Shown: positions 21,725 through 32,806, numbered from the stretch's first letter. The stretch is DNA of 37,718 nt from Pholiota molesta (GCA_014925825.1 JACGCK010000336.1:1-37718), one strand, 5' to 3'. Translations and numbers: made by a program. Notes: generated by a model not told the origin, from the letters alone.

Positions 21725-21764
21725 AATTAGATATCTGATGGGGGCCTGTCAGGTGCGCTACCAC

Positions 21765-22265
21765 CCTCGCAACAATACTCGATCTCACAGGAATCTTATT
21801 CAAGCCTTCTTCCCTGACAATCGACGCAATGCGCTCATCACATCCTTGGTATATGCGCATTACAGACAGCGTACATTCGTATGAGATAAGCGGTCGTGGC
21901 GCCCTTTCTTCCCACTCATACCCATCGATATGACTGTCCAGCGTGTTACCAGTCTGACCAATGCAAGCCCGGCGTCGCTCTAGCCTCGTCGAACATCGGC
22001 GCCCAACCATCCTCGTCATTCCCTTGCATCTAATCAATTATCATCTCCCTCTGCCTTCTGCATCCCAACCGCCTCAGACCACCAACTCGACTGCTTCAGC
22101 CGTTCTGGGTCTCCATACAAAACTGTCCTGCAAGCCCCTTGACTGTCCGTTCCGGGAGCCGTGTGTTCAGATGCTCAGATGATGATTCGTTGTCAGACAA
22201 TGGAGATGATACAGCTTACGGCGATGCTTTTATGGTTCTCTGACGGCTAGAGGCGCCAGCCCACC
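21765..22265. other. Unassigned sequence between P2 and MITE
   Basis: Moderate-GC sequence with no recognisable domain. The end (22252-22265, GGCGCCAGCCCACC) is the remnant of a 50-bp tandem unit. Confidence 0.35.
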
Positions 22266-22268
22266 TTA

Positions 22269-22901
22269 GGGCCCGTTCGGCAACTCCGGGATGGAAACCC
22301 TGTGGGATTGAAACCGAATGGGATGGTCGTCTGAAAGTTGCCAAACCACAGGAGCCAAATGGTACCTTAAATTATCACGCAGTGTGACAAGCAACCGGTA
22401 TAAACACAGCCTAAAATAGTAACTTTGATATTGCCTTGATGGCACTAGAGCCGTCGAAATCAGCGGCATGAGGAAGGATTCAAACTGCGTCCGGGATTGT
22501 CCATCCCAATAAGCCCCTATCCATGGTTTCTCTGCTTTGCGTCGCTAGAACTCAGAAAATCCAAGATAATATCGACAGTAAAGCTAAGTTGGTCTTTTAA
22601 AGTGAATGACAAGAACTATGGGCTTTTCAGTCCATAAAGACATGGATTGGTGCAGCCGGCATTGAATGCCGCACTGGTGTTCAGAATAGTCCGCTCAACG
22701 CAAATTGCTTGGCATCATCTGACAAATCAACATGGACAATTGTGTAACACGATGTAACACATAGCTAGTAACCAAACCACAAGTTGCCGAACAGCCCTCC
22801 TGCTTTCAATCCCGCACGGTTTCCAACCCGTCCGGGATCAAAGTCGGACGGGTTGATTTTGGCGGGCAACGGGATCGATCCCGTAGTTACCGAACAGGCC
22901 C
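22269..22901. mobile_element. PIF/Harbinger (Tourist-like) MITE
   Basis: Ends are GGGCCCGTTCGGCAACTCCGG and, read inward from the right, GGGCCTGTTCGGTAACTACG. TTA flanks both sides (22266-22268, 22902-22904). A GGGCCTGTTYGG terminus with a TTA duplication is the classic signature. 633 bp, no coding capacity. It landed inside a 50-bp tandem repeat. Confidence 0.8.
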
Positions 22902-22993
22902 TTATACTTATAAGTATACGCAGTCTGGAACTACCCCGGCGCCAGCCCACCTTATACTTATAAGTATACGCAGTCTGGAACTACCCCGGCGCC
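22902..22993 (+). repeat. 50-bp tandem repeat, about 1.9 copies
   Basis: The unit runs TTATACTTATAAGTATACGC ... CGGCGCCAGCCCACC. It contains a perfect 16-bp palindrome TATACTTATAAGTATA. A partial third unit lies left of the MITE (22252-22265), so the array predates the insertion. Confidence 0.8.
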
Positions 22994-23039
22994 TCGTGAA
23001 CACCATCTGACACTTATATCATAACAACCCATACCTCGC

Positions 23040-23500
23040 CGGCAAATTTGGCGATGCCACCTTGAATGCCAGCAAAGCTATTTACATGCACGGACTTCTA
23101 TCTATACTTTATTCCTGTCGCTCATATAATATATTTTCTGTCAGGGTGTACACGACGATATCTTCCCCTAAATTCGCTCACACTGCGTACGCTCTCTGTT
23201 CGGCCCACCTATCCATACCTTCGTCATGGTTCATTTCACAACCAACTTCGCCCCGCTCCGCTCTCTGTGCCTCTCATCCGCCGCATGAACCCGTCCCGCG
23301 ATGGCGTCGAACGATATTCGAATTCAGAGTTTGATGCAGAGAGATGGAACAGAGATGACGAAGAGGTGATGCTGGTACCAGGATAGTGGGCTTGGGGGCA
23401 TGATCGAGATCAGCGCTGGTCTTCGTGTACGGTCCCATCCTTTCGGATCTCGTACCTCGTACTAACGAGTATCCGTCTTTATCTCTCAGTGGGTATGTCA
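23040..23500. repeat. Block X, copy 2
   Basis: Counterpart of 18520-18960 in the same orientation. No protein recognised. It is followed directly by a second copy of the 3006-3259 segment. Confidence 0.55.
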
Positions 23501-23514
23501 ACCTAATCTTCCTC

Positions 23515-24105
23515 CACCTAGGATCGCGTTCTGAGATGGCTTCGCGCTGAGCAGGATATTGAGCGCGCTCTCTGACTGGGCTTGACGCTCAACTATTAAA
23601 ATAAGGTTTCGGGGGAAGGACGTGATCATAACCTATAGAAGAGGTACTATTAATTGATTGGCCTTGCACGCTCTTGCAAAAGTTAGAGCGGGACTTACTG
23701 CGAAGTAAGATCCATGTTTACGCTCCGGATGGGTATGCGTTGGGTATGCGCTGCTGAATCTTGATGTCGAACACAATATGCTTGCAGTAAATTATTATTA
23801 TTAGCGGTAGGTTCAATTTTATGATAATCTAGCAGCGACGTGTTTTTTTCTCCCCAGATTATACGACAGTCATTAACAGCAAGATTGACGCTGGATATGT
23901 GGCGCAAGTTTGAAACGACCGTCGACGCCGAAAAGGATGTCAGGCATATGCTCAACAGCAGAAGTACTTGCTCCGTAACGGTACCTCGTAATCTCCAGTG
24001 TGTGTCGCAATAGCTGTTGAAGTAGCCTGTTGGAATGCGGGCGATCAAGTTTGTTGAGATAGACAAGTTGAAAAGTCTGGTGGGAGATGTCCTTGGCACG
24101 TCCAT
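23515..24105 (-). pseudogene. Diverged copy of the helical-domain gene tail
   Basis: 23515-23785 aligns with 3006-3259. It keeps the exon VFDIK-IQQ (against VFDIK-LQQ) and the ACTTACTGCGAAG splice-donor context. The stretch 23786-24105 is partly open on the minus strand (for example RLLQQLLRHTLEITRYRYG) but I do not recognise it, and it contains stops. It lies upstream of PCNA-like copy 2, as the first copy lies upstream of PCNA-like copy 1. Confidence 0.45.
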
Positions 24106-24351
24106 GAGCGCTTGGAGATTCCGGACCGGGCGATTCCGTATGGGGGTCGCTCCGCGACCTGCCGCGAGTCCGACTCTCTTCTTCTATACGAACCAAGTAC
24201 GAACTTCGCTGGGCTCAAGCAGACTTTCCCTCCCGCCATGCTCGTCTCAATAGCGCTCCGTGTCTGTGCTCTTTCCGGCCATGCTCTAGACCGCGGCTAC
24301 TCCAGATAGTCCTCTTTGCCTTTCATGCCAAATGATGCACTGAGCACCATA
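24106..24351 (+). promoter_or_regulatory. Upstream region of PCNA-like copy 2
   Basis: ATTCCGGACCGGGCGATTCCG at 24118-24138 and CTCCGTGTCTGTGCTC match the upstream of copy 1. No transposon end is present here, so it serves as a diverged empty-site comparison. Confidence 0.4.
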
Positions 24352-25270
24352 CTCGACACTAGACTCCAGGAAGCTGGTACCCTCAAAGGTCCTCGATGGT
24401 GCGTTGATATTATTTTCCACCTGTCACGGCGTATCTGACGCGTAGCCATCGTAATAGACGCCGACTTTGAATGTCTCCCCGATCTGACTATGCACAACTC
24501 CCCGCTCCAGCCGCGACCTGCCCATGGCTGCGCTCTACGGTTCCCAAGCGCGCTAATGACGTTGGTATTGGCATCCTCGCAACAGATAAGGCATGCGTGC
24601 TTCACATCGTCTACGAGGCCCACGTGAGTACCTTACCATCTCAACCCATCTCTCCGCTCCGTCCCATCATCGCGCTCCATCCTTCCCCCCCCGCTCTCTC
24701 CCCACACCTTCCCTCCGATCTTACTCACCCCTCTGTCTCCCTCCGCTGACAATCTCCCCCCCAGATTCTGACGTGTCGCCAAATACTTCATGTTCATCGA
24801 AAGCGAGACCGTCACTCCCTCCATAGCCAAAGTTAGCTAAACGACGCCGCAACCCCCGCCAGCGAGTTCACCCGCATTGTCAACGTTTTCTTCCAGGTTG
24901 GCGTGTCCATCAGCCTTGATGTCTTTAACGATGCTTCAACTTCGCCTCGGATGTCATGGCTGCCAATTGCTCCGTTTCTCCGAGCCAAGCCGCAGCACAT
25001 GGGCGTCCAAGCGTGACGACGAGGATGGCGACGAGGCGGATAGCAAGCCAAGCACGATGCGGACCACGACAACGACGAGGAACAGACGGACGAGAAGGCA
25101 GGGAAGGATGAGGTTGATGACGATGTCGCGGATGAGGTTGAGGCATGCCGGCACGACGATCCACCTTCGTCAATGGGGGACTCCTGCAGCATCCCCAGAA
25201 CCCTTCTCACCCACCCTGCCTCTGCCGAATCATGTCGCACTCATATGCACATGCGGTGTCTTGAAGTCAG
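24352..25270 (+). pseudogene. PCNA-like pseudogene, copy 2
   Basis: Better preserved than copy 1. In order: LDTRLQEAGTLK at 24352, DADFEC at 24457, CDLPMA-like near 24507, KRANDVGIG and VLHIVYEAH in 24546-24626, a decayed linker, SEFTRIV at 24861, a QVGVSISLDV-type stretch, FASDVMAANCSVS at 24941, then an acidic insert RDDEDGDEADSK at 25011. These match the PCNA N-domain, CDR loop, second-domain entry and the FAS(D)-type strand. An acidic insert is a feature I associate with some mushroom PCNA homologues. Frames change several times and stops interrupt it. The end is uncertain. Confidence 0.65.
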
Positions 25271-25290
25271 GCCCATGTCCTCATTGACAA

Positions 25291-27139
25291 GCTCTCCCCC
25301 CGCAGCCGCTCACCACTCTATTATCCCCTTGCCGCGACCACCGCACGATCTACGACGCTCGTACACTACTTCCAGTCCTTGGGGCCACTTGAACTCATAG
25401 AACGGATGCGCTGGCATTATCACCGGTGCTCAAACAAGTGCTGCGCATTGCACGCCTACACGCCTGCGTGGCATGCGCCTCCAGTACAGCACTCTTCCAT
25501 GCATGGTGCGGAGGAAGGAACGACCTCCGTCCGTTTTTCCCGTCGATGCCACGGTCAGACCGCGTCGGGTCTCTATACTCCGTCGCCATCACACTCTCCA
25601 GATGGCATATGGACCCTGGCTACGTCATCGCCAGGTGCTGCTGGTGCGGGATTCTACACTATTGTGGCCACTTCCCAACGATCCAGAGTCCATGGCTTCT
25701 CCTTTGACGGCGATGTCCACGTCCCACACGCGTCTTTGTTCTATCGCAAGGTACGTATACCTCTCGTAGTATTTTCGACGCGACCATTCTAACCTTTCTC
25801 GTCAGAAGTGGCTATCACATTCGAACGGCAATTTCCCTCCAACATATACTTCTGTTCTCCGCGCCAATCCCGTGCGTTCTCGCCAATTCTGGGTCGTTTT
25901 CTTTGCATCTTCCCATTTCTGCGAAGCATAGATAGGAACATTGCGATAATTCTCGTCTTTCCCTCCCGTCGATCACGCGATTCATATCGCTGTTCGTATT
26001 CCCTTATGTGATGTTATAATTCTCAGTCTGGGGACGAAACGTCGCGTAGGCGATGAGGCCGCGCAAGCTGATCTGCCATGATCATGGCTCCTTACGTCTG
26101 TGGGGACGTCATGCAGGAATTCCCGTACCTACTTTTCGTCTCCTGCTGAACTTCTTGCCTGCGGTGATGCCAACGTCACGGTTCCGCATGCTATTTTCAC
26201 GGACTGTTTCAGCGCGAAGCGACGCTCGTTCCCGATGTCACAATGTCATGTACATGGTTCTTCTGCCGATATCCACGCGCTCCTCTAGTGCATTGGCCGG
26301 GCAGTCGAGTAGTGTGGGTGGCCGTAGCGGGGTGATTGGCTGAACCAAGGCCTGTAGGGACGCCAGGCGCCAGCGGCCGGAACGCTGTTCTATTCCTCTT
26401 CTCTGCTCCTGCTCTATGTTGATTTCGCATATGTCGTACATCCGTTAACGCTAATGATTAATGACCCATGATCCCCGCCAACTCTGGGGTATATGGACCT
26501 TCGATGACGCAATCATCCCTCCGCCCCTACCTCTGTCCGCGTCGCCCTTTGATGTGCCATCGTCCGACACCAGCCCCACCATTCATGAGTCATCCCAGTG
26601 CTGGAGCTACGATTCCATGACTTTCTTCAACTTCTGCTAGGGTCGCCGTTGGAGAGCAGCAGACTTTATGATGCTCTTCCGACGCGGTGGTGCATTTTTG
26701 CTAATGTGAGCGCTTTCTCTCATCTTTGTCTGCCTGTGTATTGATTCTCTAACCCTACAGATCTATCCAATCCGGGTGCATCTTTTTCAAGAAGATTTAA
26801 ACCCACCATCACCCGTTCCACAGTAAATACCGCCTTGCCGCAGGGGGGTTACAGCCGCCATTGCACCCCATTGCATCCTTATAGAAAAATCCCTTGCGCT
26901 CGCGATTTCCTCCAATTCATTCTTGCGGCGTAATCTCCGATTCCAATCTCGACCCTCGTCTGCCGGCACGCCCTCGATGCGAGTGACCGACGATGTCTCT
27001 ACACCCGCTATACCCGCTACTCCGAAGGCTATGGATGTTCAGCCTCTTGCACTTCAGAGTGAAGTAGGTACTTGCACATGTTGTTGTGCGGCCAGAAACT
27101 GATCTCGTGCAATTGTACCTTCAAACTATCTGTATCCCG
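25291..27139 (+). pseudogene. Degenerate gene remnants, unrecognised
   Basis: Exon-like plus-strand pieces with introns: around 25590-25750 (ending VHVPHASLFYRK before GTACGT), 26110-26285 (VTVPHAIFTDCFSAKRRSF), 26463-26639 and 26970-27075 (ending ALALQSE-type before GTAGGT). The two VPHA pieces may be an internal repeat. I cannot name a family. The last intron's CCCGCAG acceptor coincides with the hAT left end; a possible next exon resumes at 31026. Confidence 0.3.
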
Positions 27140-30100
27140 CAGTGTTGGAAGAGTCATTGACTAGGTCATGACACCCAGTGGCTAGCCACCATCAGTCATG
27201 ACCTGGTCAAATTGACCGAGCCAATGACTCGGCTCTCGTTAGGAACTGACATGTGGCTGTGTAGTATCACGTAACGCATTGATCAAGCATTGATCGTCAA
27301 ATAAGATAACGAAATTTGGGAACAGATAACATGTTTGCGCGGGATCAAGGCGACGAATACATTGCATAGAGTACGGTAGCATAGAGGGGCATGTAAAGTA
27401 GATACTACAAATGAAATATATGCATTTATCCTAATAGAACTTGAGCGGTAGACTCATCAACCTCAATATCAAGATCTCCGTCGGCGTCCAAGTCCAAAAG
27501 CTCGTAGATATCGAGTTCTTGTTTGAAGGTTCGAAGTGCTGATTCTTCAAATTTTCGGGCCCAATGCTCGTTGTCGAAATCAAAGAGATCAGTAATGGTG
27601 ATCTTCCTATATGCACCCGGTAGAAGACGGGCAGGCATGTGGATAGCATCATATACATCCTCGTCTCGTTCCACTCGAGTGACTTCCTCCTCAATCAGGT
27701 CTCGGAACCGTGACGATGGGGGATTCTCGAAGTCTTCCGATGAGACCATAGACTCGGATGCTGTCGAGGGTGCGGTATTTGTTCCAGTCTGGGATGCAAT
27801 GTTGGAAGAGATGGTAGGTTGTGTCGAAGTGGAAGCGAGAGGTTGTGTCGATGTAGAGGCAGCCAGGGAAGAGGGATTTCTGGCAGAGGTGGCATTTTGA
27901 ACACGTCGCGCTTCTTGCAATGCTGCACGCGTTCGTGTCTCAAACCTACGCTTGAGTCGATCACGAATCTCCTTGTCTCGAATGTTTTCGTCTCGCGTGT
28001 GCATCTTCAGCTCTGCGTTGAGCATAAGATTTTTGAGCAAAAGCCGGCTGCGATATTTGGTGAGAATGGATCCATAGACGCTAAATAGCCGCTCGCAAGA
28101 TGCTGAGTTCGCCGAAATTGAAAGGACTCGCCGCGCAAATGCCCCAAACTCGGTATCTTGTCCTCCAACCTTGAAGTAATCCCACACTCGGATAGGGTCT
28201 GGGTGCTCAAGCTATAGAAAATATTTTATAATGTATATATACGAAGAATAAAATGGCATGCTTACTGCTTTTTCTGCACGGGTCCGTTCTATTCGCATTG
28301 TAGTTGCGGTACGAAGTGGCGAAAACTTGTCATTTTCAGTCAAGTAGTCGCTGAGCTGCTCTAGGAATATTGCTGTTGGGAGATCTTGTGTTCTATTGAA
28401 TCGTTGCCATAGTCGACTGATTATCTCGATAACATCTGCATTGTTGAATAGTTTTCCGAAGGGCGCAAGGCGCGTAAATGGATTGAGAATTACTGCGGCT
28501 ATAAATACTTGTTGGTCAGTTTTCTCCCAGCGCTGCTCAATGCTTCGAATAATTGCATCGCGTCCGGGGATGTCTTCGGCATCATTCATCTGACGATATG
28601 TCCAGACTAGATAACCAAAGGTAAGAAGCACGGTGTCCAACCGACAGAAAGCAGCTTGGATAATATTCGCAGAAATACCCAATGGGCGCAGATGGCGGAC
28701 GACGCTTTTGGGCCAAGTAATTTGTCAGAAAATATAAACATTGAAGAATAAAAATCAGACTAACCGAGTGAGTGAATGCCAGAAATGATTGTTTTTGATA
28801 ATATTGCACATAGATGTTGATTTGGCTTTTGTCCTAGTGTCGCCAGTAACAATCAGACGATCCGTAACTGGCTTTGCTTCATCAGCATAGACGATGGCAA
28901 TAAGATTTGGCCGAATTAAAAGCAGACGTTCATAGGCTCGCAGATGGGCAGTCCAGCGTGAGATAACAGCACGAATAACTGTGAGTAAATCTCCCTTCGT
29001 CTGCTGCTGATTTTCCGTCAAGAGACCCAGAACGATGGTCTTGCTGCGGAGCCAGGTGATGAGGTCCGATGCTTCCTCTGTATCGCGAAGAATGTCCGAT
29101 GCTTGCTTAAAATAGTCTCCAACAACGAGGTTGACCTACAATTAGATATTAGATTATGATATTCACATTCACAGTATATTTATCACATACCTGATGAGCG
29201 AAGCAGTCAAGGACAATAATCCATGGGTATTTGGCCACAAAATCTTTTCTTGCCTTTCGACATTCTCCTGAAGCATCTGTAACAAGACCTGCAACTGTGC
29301 AGTTCCATGTCTGCTCTACCTCAGAGAGTATGCCTTCAAGATGCGAAAGGAATTTATCGGCCGTCTTCCTTTCGACAGACACATCTTGTACGCGCACGGT
29401 GTAGATCTGCATCTGTCAATAGCTATATATAGATGGCATAAATTTAGGCGCTCACTTTTCTCCGCGCTGTTATCATGAACGCCAAGAGATGTCGATGATT
29501 GATACCAGTCCAGCCGTCAGCCTGAATTGTAGCATATGCCCCAGAGGCTTCGTTCTTTGCTGTCTGGCGCAAATCTGCAACAAGGTTAGGAATAATTCGA
29601 TTTGTCATTGTCTTGCGGGACGGCAAATTGGCAAGCGGAAGAAATTCTTCGAATAGAGATGCCACCTGCGGATTATCAAGCCAAGCAAGCGGTAAACCAG
29701 CCGAGGCCGTAACTTTAGCAAGCCTATTTTCGAAGCTGATCTGTCTATTGTAGTCCCAGGTTCCATAGTTCGACGTGCGATTGGCAGTAGAAGACGACTC
29801 AGGTAGATTCTCATAGGTATAGAGTGGAGTACCGCTACGAGAAGGGTGGACAGACTGAGGTTGGGAACCAGATGCGAACGAATTGTCAGGATTAATACCA
29901 GGGGATGGTAAAGCAAATGATGGTGTGCGAGAGAGTGGCGATGCAGAATAAGGAATTGAAAGTGGAGATATCATTGACATTGGTGACTGCATCTGTTGCG
30001 GCGGCTGCATCTGTTGTGGTGGCTGCATCTGTTGTGGTGGATAAGGAAGCATCGGCTGATGAGCAGCAAGAGCCTGATTAGAGAATGGGAGCGCAGAGAA

Positions 30101-31027
30101 AGCTTCGATGGATTCGTTGTTTTGGAATAACATAGATTGGGATGCAGCATTAAGATTCAAGTTAGAAGTACCACGGCGACGACGACCTGGGGATAATTTG
30201 GTTGTTGTGGATGAACGATCTGTCGCTGCATCTGTCCGTACCGATTCTGGTTGAAGAGAGCAGTTGGCAAGATGGTTCAATAAAGTGGAACTCGCACTGC
30301 GTCGATACCCAAACGAATCAACATGGCTCCCAGCATGCATTCCCCAAACTGTTTATTAAATATTACTCGATAATATTGTAGAAGATCTTTATAAAAAAAA
30401 TGCGTACGGTATGCTTCAATCTCTGCTTGAGTTTGTGGCAGATCTACAGTTTGCCCTCGATTTTGAGCTTCAGCATGTTTTCTCTGAATGTCGGCGATAT
30501 GCATTGTGAAACATTTTTCACAATATACTTTCCATTTCCCGGAACTACATTGCGCGTTGGCTGAGTTCGGCCCCTTCTTATCGGGATGGTCAATGAAGAA
30601 ATTCGACCACCAAGAGGTGGCTCCTGCTCGTCGTGTAGCCATAGGAAAAATTGCAAAGTAGTCGAAGATGAGAAGACGTGTTGAATTTTGGGTGGCCTGC
30701 AATTCCACCATTGACAACTTTTACCCCGCTTTTACTTCGCAGAAATGTCGTATCTATCTGCCAATTAACCTTTGAATATTCTCAACGTTTATAGAATGTT
30801 TTATATAGCAATTTCTAGAGTTAAATACAGCTACATTGTCGAACGGAGACGGATTCTGACGGACTCAGATGGATTAATCTAAAAATACTTGGGCTATTCT
30901 CGACCCTGTCAATAGCTATCAAGCTCAATAGCCGAGATCAGTCATGACCGAGTCATGACTGGTCAATTGACCAGGTCACCACATCATGACCCAATGACCT
31001 TGACTTGGTCATGACTTGCCAACACTG
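27140..31027. mobile_element. Complete hAT transposon, apparently autonomous
   Basis: The left end is CAGTGTTGGAAGAGTCAT and the right end read inward is CAGTGTTGGCAAGTCAT, fitting the hAT CAGNG terminus. Both subterminal regions (27140-27230, 30930-31027) carry many GTCATGAC and GGTCAATTGACC units, likely binding sites. A full-length transposase gene is inside on the minus strand. The flanking 8-mers (GTATCCCG, GCGCAACG) do not match, so either the target duplication has decayed or the ends recombined. Confidence 0.75.
27426..30717 (-). CDS. hAT family transposase (BED finger, RNase H core, hATC)
   Basis: Six exons: 30717-30408, 30348-29456, 29412-29191, 29135-28765, 28704-28266, 28211-27426. 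All GT-AG introns keep frame, giving 1006 residues with no stop. The N-terminus (about 25-150) has a split BED-type finger: WWSNFF, YCEKC, then HLANC. A Q/M/P-rich linker follows (about 150-330). Catalytic residues are visible: D381 in ADGWTG, D447 in VTDASGE, then CFAHQVNLVVGD after an intron, and E785 in SASCERLFS of the C-terminal dimerisation region. It would act in the nucleus, cutting and pasting its own CAGTG-ended element. An acidic tail ends at TAA 27428-27426. The start at MSMVELQ is the most upstream ATG; an internal start at MATRRAG is possible. Confidence 0.85.
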
Positions 31028-31181
31028 GCGCAACGACTGGATGGCCAAATACGCTCCCCATGTCACATGTGCCCCACTTACCCCTGAGGCTGCTGCTGGC
31101 AACATCGTCCAGATCTCTGAGAATCTGAGCCTCGAGAAGACTGATGCCTTCTAGTACTTTGACAGCATCAAATTACCTTGG
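31026..31181 (+). pseudogene. Terminal exon fragment of an unrecognised gene
   Basis: Reads WRNDWMAKYAPHVTCAPLTP ... ISENLSLEKTDAF, then TAG in frame, YFDSIKLPW and a second TAG. The sequence looks like a real protein C-terminus but I cannot name it. It may continue the exons left of the hAT (up to 27075), which would mean the hAT split this gene. Confidence 0.4.
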
Positions 31182-31402
31182 TAGATTGCTCTTTTGTTGT
31201 ATGAGCATCTGGGTTCTTGATATCTCGTGCGTGTATAATTTTATATGACGTTGATTCTTTTCGTGAATGTCTCTGTCATTCAGCTCCGCGACGGAGATTG
31301 CAGAATCTTTCGATGAAATGTATCATGTTTCATGATGGAAAGATATATGCCAGCGCGTTCAACCAACGTTCAACCGCCTAAGTAATTTCTGATATCTCAC
31401 TT
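31182..31402. other. Intergenic, no gene seen
   Basis: Probable 3' region of the fragment ending at 31181. It ends at the TT target site of element B. Confidence 0.3.
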
Positions 31403-32000
31403 CATCAGCAAAAGGGCAAAGTGCCTTAGAGTTACTTAGCACTTGAATAAGATACTTAAGACACTAAGTTCGTGGTTTTGGATAATGCAGGTCCATTTTC
31501 TGGCCCAAGACCAATTTCTGAGCTAAGAAGATAAGAGCTTGATAAAGTGAATAAGACATGACAAGTTTTAAGATATCAACAAAAGTTATGGTTTTTTAAG
31601 AGTACTAAGCAGTCTTTAAGCACTTAATAAGTCATGGTTTAGACCTCAACATATATTAATAAGACGACATAATCGCTCTCTAAGTACATAACAGTGAAGA
31701 TACCAACTAAGTACAAGTACGTACTCACCGCTGCTATGCTTAGTACTTACTGATGCGACTTGCCGCGCTCGATGGAGCAGCTCGAGCCAGGGAGCGCATC
31801 GCTAGAGGTGGACAGGTCAGTAGAGGCTGACGAGGAGGCGGTGACAGCATACCTGGGGCCACACATTGCCATCCGGCAGGCAGACTTCCCATTCGCCCTC
31901 GTGTGTGCTGCTGCTCGCCCGCGTTTGCGCTGCTCGTCCCATCTGCCTGTTGCCTTTGGCGGTTCCCCACCATCACCTTCCTTCCCGCCTGATTGTAAAC

Positions 32001-32130
32001 AAACGAGCCACGCGCTCGTTCGTTTGCATTCGCGCCGCCGCCCGAACTTCACCCTGCATCCAACAGGGTGAAGAGGCTGCAGGCTGCAGGCGCCGGAGAC
32101 AGCGAACGAGCACTGGGCTCGTTCGTCGTC
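32001..32130. repeat. Paired CGAACGAGC hairpins
   Basis: Two short palindromes: AACGAGCCACGCGCTCGTT near 32004 and CGAACGAGC-ACTGG-GCTCGTTCG near 32103, with a further GACGAACGAGG at 32290. Inside element B. Confidence 0.5.
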
Positions 32131-32806
32131 GGCCGGAAGAAGGGTGACAGGGGCAGCAGGCGGGTGCTCGTCCACGTCAGCAGAGGAGCGAGAGTTGGGG
32201 TGAGGGGCGTTGCGAGGTGCAGGTCGGCGGAGGACGGGCCAGAGAGAGGCACGGGGCGAATGGCGGCGACGACGTGTCAGCGCACAGACCGACGAACGAG
32301 GCTACGGACCCCTACGGATCATGTTAGTGAGGAGGGTGCGAAGGCGGGCGGAGTCTCAGTGACTACTCACCACGTTGGCTGTGGTGCCGTGACTTTGGCC
32401 ATCGTCGTCGTCGCGGGCGGCGCCAAGCGTGCAGCGAGCCATGCCGCGGCTGGTGTGGTAGGGGATACCTGGGCGACGTCGTGGCGCGAGCGCCGTCGCC
32501 GCCGTCCGCCTGTGTCTCGTCGTCAGCGCCGAAAACGGGTGGGGAGCCTGCGCCCTAGCTGGCTGGCCTCCTCCTGCACAGGCGTCGGCATTCCTCGTCG
32601 TCCTCGTGGTCGTCGCGCCGTTGGTTGCGCGTGTTCTGTTTGTAAGCGGCAGGACAGAGGTAGGGCGATGGTGGTGGTCGGCGATGTGGTGGTGTCGGCG
32701 ACGGCAGGAGTTGAACTTGAAGCTTGAAGTGTGAAGGTGACAAGTCGACGTGGCACGTCGATGATCTAGTCACGTGCATGCGAACTTAAAAGCGGAGTTT
32801 TAAATC

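Larger units (their letters stand above)
19225..21755. mobile_element. Giant palindrome P2 with 8-bp target duplication
   Basis: The arms are about 1.2 kb and near identical over the outer kilobase, with scattered changes such as one extra G in the right arm near 21570. Ends are CACCTGACAGGCCCCCATCA and its reverse complement. CGCTACCA flanks both sides (19217-19224 and 21756-21763). Pairing weakens in the inner 20395-20590 loop, where motifs match the P1 core. No transposase; open frames in the arms mirror each other and resemble nothing. The 8-bp duplication fits hAT or KDZ-type mobilisation, but the terminus does not settle which. Confidence 0.85.

Noticed and set aside
19333..21726. Open frames in the P2 arms
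   Set aside because: One base of indel between the arms changes the frame, with no sign of coding constraint and no known domain.
22902..22993. CRISPR-like array
   Set aside because: Units are adjacent tandem copies without spacers, in a eukaryotic genome.
27132..31035. 8-bp target duplication of the intact hAT
   Set aside because: GTATCCCG and GCGCAACG agree at only three positions.
31747..32727. Open frames in element B's GC-rich interior
   Set aside because: Overlapping on both strands, no domain, composition driven by repeats.
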